The position numbers and the translations under genes are program-made. The notes under the pieces are model-generated. The model was not told the DNA's origin. It saw only the letters and a list, made by a program, of their open reading frames with translations, and ran no database searches. DNA of 64,000 nucleotides from the NCBI GenBank assembly GCA_965539935.1, contig CBETVX010000002.1, positions 30,226 through 94,225 on the forward strand, in the 5' to 3' direction. This DNA comes from CBETVX01 sp965539935 (GTDB taxonomy: Bacteria > Bacillota > Clostridia > Peptostreptococcales > Caminicellaceae). Shown in pieces: positions 60,704-64,000 of the stretch. How positions within the stretch are numbered: position 1 is the stretch's first letter; every line of letters begins with the position of its first letter.

Positions 60704-61972
60704 TTGAATAAAAAAGTATGTATGTTTGTATGGAATCATTTTACTAATGATGCAAGGGTACTTAGGGAAGCCACTGCACTAACTGAAGCTGGATATAAGG
60801 TAAAATTAATTGCAATTCATGATCATAAAGACAAAAATTTACCATATGAAGAAAAAATAAATAGTTTTAATGTTGTAAGAGTAAAAAGATATAATGACTT
60901 ATATCTGTGGTTTAATGGAAAAGTAAAGAGTACTAGACGTTTTTTAAAAAGAAACAAATATTTATTCTTTTTACTTTTCCCTATACTTCTAGCATTGTTA
61001 CCAGTATATATTGTCTTTAAAATTTTGAAAAAAACGGGAATTTCAAAGACAATAAATAGATTTTTCATTTTCTTAAGAATGATAAGAGAAGGGTTAAGAG
61101 AGAAATATGACATATACCACAGTCATGACCTCAATACCCTTCCTCAAGGATATATATGTGCAAAAATTTTTAATAAATCTAAACTTATATATGATTCTCA
61201 TGAGGTTCAAACAAGTAGAACTGGTTACGTTGGGAAGAAATATTATTATCTTGAAAAATTTTTAATAAAGAAAATTGATAGTATGATAATGACGACAGAT
61301 ACTAGAGCAGAATATACAGCAAAATTATATAATATAAAAAAACCTTATGTAGTACACAATTATCCTTTTTATATTGATACAGAAGATTTAGAACCAATTG
61401 ATTTATATGAGATAGCTAATGTTCCCAGAGAAGAGCCTATATTACTATACCAAGGTGGGATACAACAGGGCAGGGGTCTCGAGAAAATAGTGGAAGCTAT
61501 ACCTAACTTTAATAGAGGTATCGTAGTTTTTATAGGAGACGGTAAACTGAAGCCTAAGATAAAACAAATGGTAAAAGACTATAAAGTAGAAGATAGAGTA
61601 AGATTTATTGACAAAGTACCAGTACAAGATTTACTAAAATATACAAAAAATGCTTATCTAGGATTTCAAGTTCTCCAAAATATATGTTATAACCATTACT
61701 CAACTATATCAAATAAATTGCTTGAATACGTAATGTGTGAAGTGCCTGTTATAGCAAGTAATTTTCCTGAGATAAAAAAGATAGTTGAAGGTAATAAAGT
61801 AGGATTAACTATAGACCCACATAATAGTGAAAATATTGCAAATGCTGTAAATAAAATTCTTAATAATAAAAAAATATGGAAAGGTTGCAAAGAAAATTGT
61901 AAATTAGCAAGGGAAACATATAATTGGGGAATTGAAAAGATTATGTTAATAAAACTTTATAAAGAAGTATAA
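60704..61972 (+). CDS. Glycosyltransferase family 4
   Basis: This ~422-residue GT-B protein has the N-terminal VCMFVWNHFTNDARVLREATALTEAGYKV, a middle hydrophobic segment (about 85-110) that may associate with the membrane, and C-terminal EPILLYQGGIQQGRGLEKIVEA, VFIGDGKLK and SNKLLEYVMCEVPVIASNFPEI (E-x7-E-like). TTG 60704 is 8 bases after AAGGA; ATG 60695 overlaps that site. It follows the ABC exporter. Donor and acceptor are unknown. Confidence 0.87.
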   Translation: MNKKVCMFVWNHFTNDARVLREATALTEAGYKVKLIAIHDHKDKNLPYEEKINSFNVVRVKRYNDLYLWFNGKVKSTRRFLKRNKYLFFLLFPILLALLPVYIVFKILKKTGISKTINRFFIFLRMIREGLREKYDIYHSHDLNTLPQGYICAKIFNKSKLIYDSHEVQTSRTGYVGKKYYYLEKFLIKKIDSMIMTTDTRAEYTAKLYNIKKPYVVHNYPFYIDTEDLEPIDLYEIANVPREEPILLYQGGIQQGRGLEKIVEAIPNFNRGIVVFIGDGKLKPKIKQMVKDYKVEDRVRFIDKVPVQDLLKYTKNAYLGFQVLQNICYNHYSTISNKLLEYVMCEVPVIASNFPEIKKIVEGNKVGLTIDPHNSENIANAVNKILNNKKIWKGCKENCKLARETYNWGIEKIMLIKLYKEV

Positions 61973-62047
61973 AACTCAATGAGTAGTATGATAGGGTAAA
62001 ATTAGATGATTTAATAGATATTTTGTAATATATGAGGAGGGTTTAAA

Positions 62048-63343
62048 TTGGAAAATATAAATATATCTTTAGTTGGTTTAGGGTATGTTGGTTTACCATT
62101 AGCAGTAGCATTTGCTGAAAAAGGTGAAAAAGTGATTGGATTTGATATTAATAAAGAGAAAATAAATTTATATAAACAAGGTATTGATCCAACTAATGAA
62201 ATTGGTAACGAAGAATTAAAAAAAATAGATAACATAATATATACTTATGATGAAGAAGATTTAAAGAAAGCTAATTTTCATATAATTGCTGTTCCAACTC
62301 CTATTACTGAAGGTAAAATGCCTGATTTAAAACCGGTAATAGGCGCTAGTGAAATTGTAGGAAGAAATCTTTGCAATGGATCGTATGTTGTTTATGAATC
62401 AACTGTTTATCCTGGTGTTACTGAAGAAATTTGTATACCAATTTTAGAAAGAGAATCTGGATTAAAAGCTGGAGTAGATTTTAAAGTAGGATATTCTCCT
62501 GAAAGAATTAATCCTGGTGATCGTGTTAATACCGTTAAAAATATTATTAAAGTAGTTTCAGGTATGGATGAGGAGAGTCTTCGAGTAATAGCTAATGTAT
62601 ATGAAAAAGTTATAGAGGTAGGTGTGCATAAAGCACCATCAATAAAAGTAGCAGAGGCTGCAAAAGTTATAGAAAATTCTCAAAGAGATATAAACATAGC
62701 TTTTATGAATGAACTTTCGATTGTTTTTGAAAAAATGAACATCGATACTAAATCAGTGCTAGAAGCTGCAGGAACTAAATGGAATTTTTTAAAATTCACA
62801 CCAGGGCTTGTGGGTGGACACTGTATAGGAGTAGATCCATATTACTTTATTTATAAAGCTGAGCAATTAGGATATCATTCTCAAATAATATTATCAGGTA
62901 GAAGAATAAACGAACAAATGGGAAAATTTATTGCTAATAAAACAATAAAGAAAATGATCCAATCCAATATACCAATTAAAAATTCAAAGATATTAATAAT
63001 GGGTTTAACTTTTAAGGAAAACTGTCCGGATTTAAGAAACTCAAAAGTAATTGATGTAATTCAAGAATTAAGAGAATATGGTATAGAAGTTATAGTAACG
63101 GATCCTTTAGCAGATAAAAAGGAAGCCATTAATGAGTATGGTATTGAATTAATTGAATTTGAAAAAGTTAGTAATGTACAAGCGATAATTGTGGCGGTTG
63201 CCCATAAAGAATATCAGACAATTGAATTAAACTATTTTAAAAAGTTTTATCAAGAGAGTATAGATAAACCAGTTTTAATTGATGTTAAAGGTATATATGA
63301 TAAAAAATGTGCAGAAGAATTATATAACTATTATAGATTATAG
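62048..63343 (+). CDS. UDP-HexNAc 6-dehydrogenase (TviB/WecC-like)
   Basis: The 431-residue protein belongs to the UDP-glucose/GDP-mannose dehydrogenase family. It has the NAD-binding VGLGYVGLPLAVAFAEKG, the middle domain, and the catalytic C259 in GGHCIGVDPYYF. The sequence around EAAGTKWNFLKFTPGLVGGHCIGVDPYY is of the TviB/WbpA-type group that oxidises UDP-GlcNAc or UDP-GalNAc, giving an acidic sugar. It starts at TTG 62048 after GGAGGG. The product would make the polysaccharide anionic. Confidence 0.9.
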   Translation: MENINISLVGLGYVGLPLAVAFAEKGEKVIGFDINKEKINLYKQGIDPTNEIGNEELKKIDNIIYTYDEEDLKKANFHIIAVPTPITEGKMPDLKPVIGASEIVGRNLCNGSYVVYESTVYPGVTEEICIPILERESGLKAGVDFKVGYSPERINPGDRVNTVKNIIKVVSGMDEESLRVIANVYEKVIEVGVHKAPSIKVAEAAKVIENSQRDINIAFMNELSIVFEKMNIDTKSVLEAAGTKWNFLKFTPGLVGGHCIGVDPYYFIYKAEQLGYHSQIILSGRRINEQMGKFIANKTIKKMIQSNIPIKNSKILIMGLTFKENCPDLRNSKVIDVIQELREYGIEVIVTDPLADKKEAINEYGIELIEFEKVSNVQAIIVAVAHKEYQTIELNYFKKFYQESIDKPVLIDVKGIYDKKCAEELYNYYRL

Positions 63344-63357
63344 TTAGAGGTGAAAAA

Positions 63358-64000
63358 ATGGTAAATAATGATATTATTAATAATAGATATTTTGGTGAAG
63401 TAAATTCAATAGAAACGACTTTTAATACTCGAGAAAGAATTCACTGGATTTGTAAAAGGGTTAAAGGTAAAAAAATTATGGATGTAGGTTGTAGTCAAGG
63501 AATTATTTCTATACTCTTAGCTAGGGAAGGTTTTTCTGTTTTGGGAATTGATATTGAGAGTGAAGCTATAGATTATGCAAAAAAAGAATTAGAAAAAGAA
63601 TCAGAATTAGTAATACAAAATGTTGAGTTTAGAAAAGTAGATATAACTAATGATGTTAAAGATTTAGGAGAATTTGACACAATAATTGTTGGTGAAGTTT
63701 TGGAACACTTTGCACACCCTGAGAGAGCACTGATAAATATATATAAACTATTAAAACACAATGGAAGAGTTATTATTACGGTGCCTTTTGGATTTTTGAA
63801 CTTTCATGATCATAAACAAACTTTCTATATTTTAAATTTCGTAAAAACAGTATATCCTTTTTTTAATGAAGTTGAACTATTTATAAAAAATAAAATATTA
63901 TTTTTTGTTGGTGAGAAAAGAGAACTATTAAAAAAACAATTAGATATTGAAGATTTAGAAATAAATAAATTAATTAATTTAATTGAAGAAGAAGAAATAA
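63358..64000 (+). CDS. Class I SAM-dependent methyltransferase, 3' end cut by the window
   Basis: Translation from ATG 63358 (after AGAGGTGA) stays open to base 64000, giving at least 214 residues. Motif I is IMDVGCSQGIISILLAREG near residue 40, followed by GIDIESEAIDYAKKE and VGEVLEHFAHPE, as in UbiG-type methyltransferases. The C-terminal part is charged and helical. It is 14 bases after the dehydrogenase gene, so it probably modifies a sugar or lipid carrier in the same pathway. Confidence 0.88.
   Translation, partial: MVNNDIINNRYFGEVNSIETTFNTRERIHWICKRVKGKKIMDVGCSQGIISILLAREGFSVLGIDIESEAIDYAKKELEKESELVIQNVEFRKVDITNDVKDLGEFDTIIVGEVLEHFAHPERALINIYKLLKHNGRVIITVPFGFLNFHDHKQTFYILNFVKTVYPFFNEVELFIKNKILFFVGEKRELLKKQLDIEDLEINKLINLIEEEEI

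Overview
The window comes from a low-G+C, spore-forming, flagellated, Gram-positive-type anaerobe, most likely a Clostridia member near the Tissierellales. The evidence is A/T-rich coding sequence with AGGAGG-type ribosome sites and frequent TTG/GTG starts, sporulation genes (spoIID, spoIIQ, spoIIID), S-layer homology proteins, a lysine-fermentation gene pair, and both a V/A-type and an F-type rotary ATPase. The lineage is inferred from gene content only. Nearly all genes read on the + strand; the one supported exception is a transglutaminase-like secreted protein at 14839-16587.

Layout. (1) 1-1233: the 3' end of a secreted IPT/TIG-FN3 protein. (2) 1471-10388: complete V/A-ATPase operon in the order G/H-C-I-K-F-E-A-B-D. 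(3) 10581-16587: SLH-domain protein, the lysine-fermentation pair kal-kce, a cysteine-rich unknown protein, and the transglutaminase-like protein. (4) 16847-34403: housekeeping genes glpX-rho-rpmE-tdk-yqhQ-prmC-prfA, a CPA2 antiporter, a motA/motB-like pair, a ZIP transporter, ywlC-ywlE-rpiB-upp, a dCMP deaminase, tagO and mnaA. (5) 35077-43283: F-ATPase operon Z-I-a-c(double)-c-b-delta-alpha-gamma-beta-epsilon. (6) 43650-55326: ywmB-murA-spoIID-spoIIQ-spoIIID-mbl-flhO-flhP-flgJ(N)-fabZ, interrupted by small four-helix-bundle genes. (7) 55808-64000: tightly packed surface-polysaccharide export and assembly genes, cut by the window end. Blocks 4-6 follow a gene order I recall from Bacillus subtilis (glpX-rho-rpmE-tdk-prfA-ywlC-ywlE-upp-atp-ywmB-murAA-spoIID-spoIIQ-spoIIID-mbl-flhO/P).

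The most unusual content is between the genes. From about 4.8 kb to 55.8 kb, roughly thirty intergenic gaps hold degenerate tandem repeats that all have a 7-bp period but use different unit sequences (GCCATTA/GCTATAA, ACAGGTA, ACTGTCA, GAACTAA, AATTAAG, AATAATG, ACCGAGT, CGAACTA, AAGGAGT). Many gaps carry two arrays in inverted orientation whose units match within the gap but differ between gaps, so the transcript could fold into a large hairpin. A short lead-in resembling TTGACCCTAAACCTGT sits at the start of many right-hand arrays. These elements lie inside both ATPase operons and flank three separate four-helix-bundle (S23/IVP/Avd-like) genes within 2.8 kb. I see none in the first 4.8 kb or in the polysaccharide cluster.

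The F-ATPase encodes two kinds of c subunit: an ordinary hairpin with an intact Na+-site signature (Q32, E65, T66, Y70) and a fused double hairpin whose second carboxylate is glutamine. This predicts a Na+-coupled hybrid rotor like that known from Acetobacterium woodii. No rRNA, tRNA, CRISPR array, prophage or transposase gene was seen.
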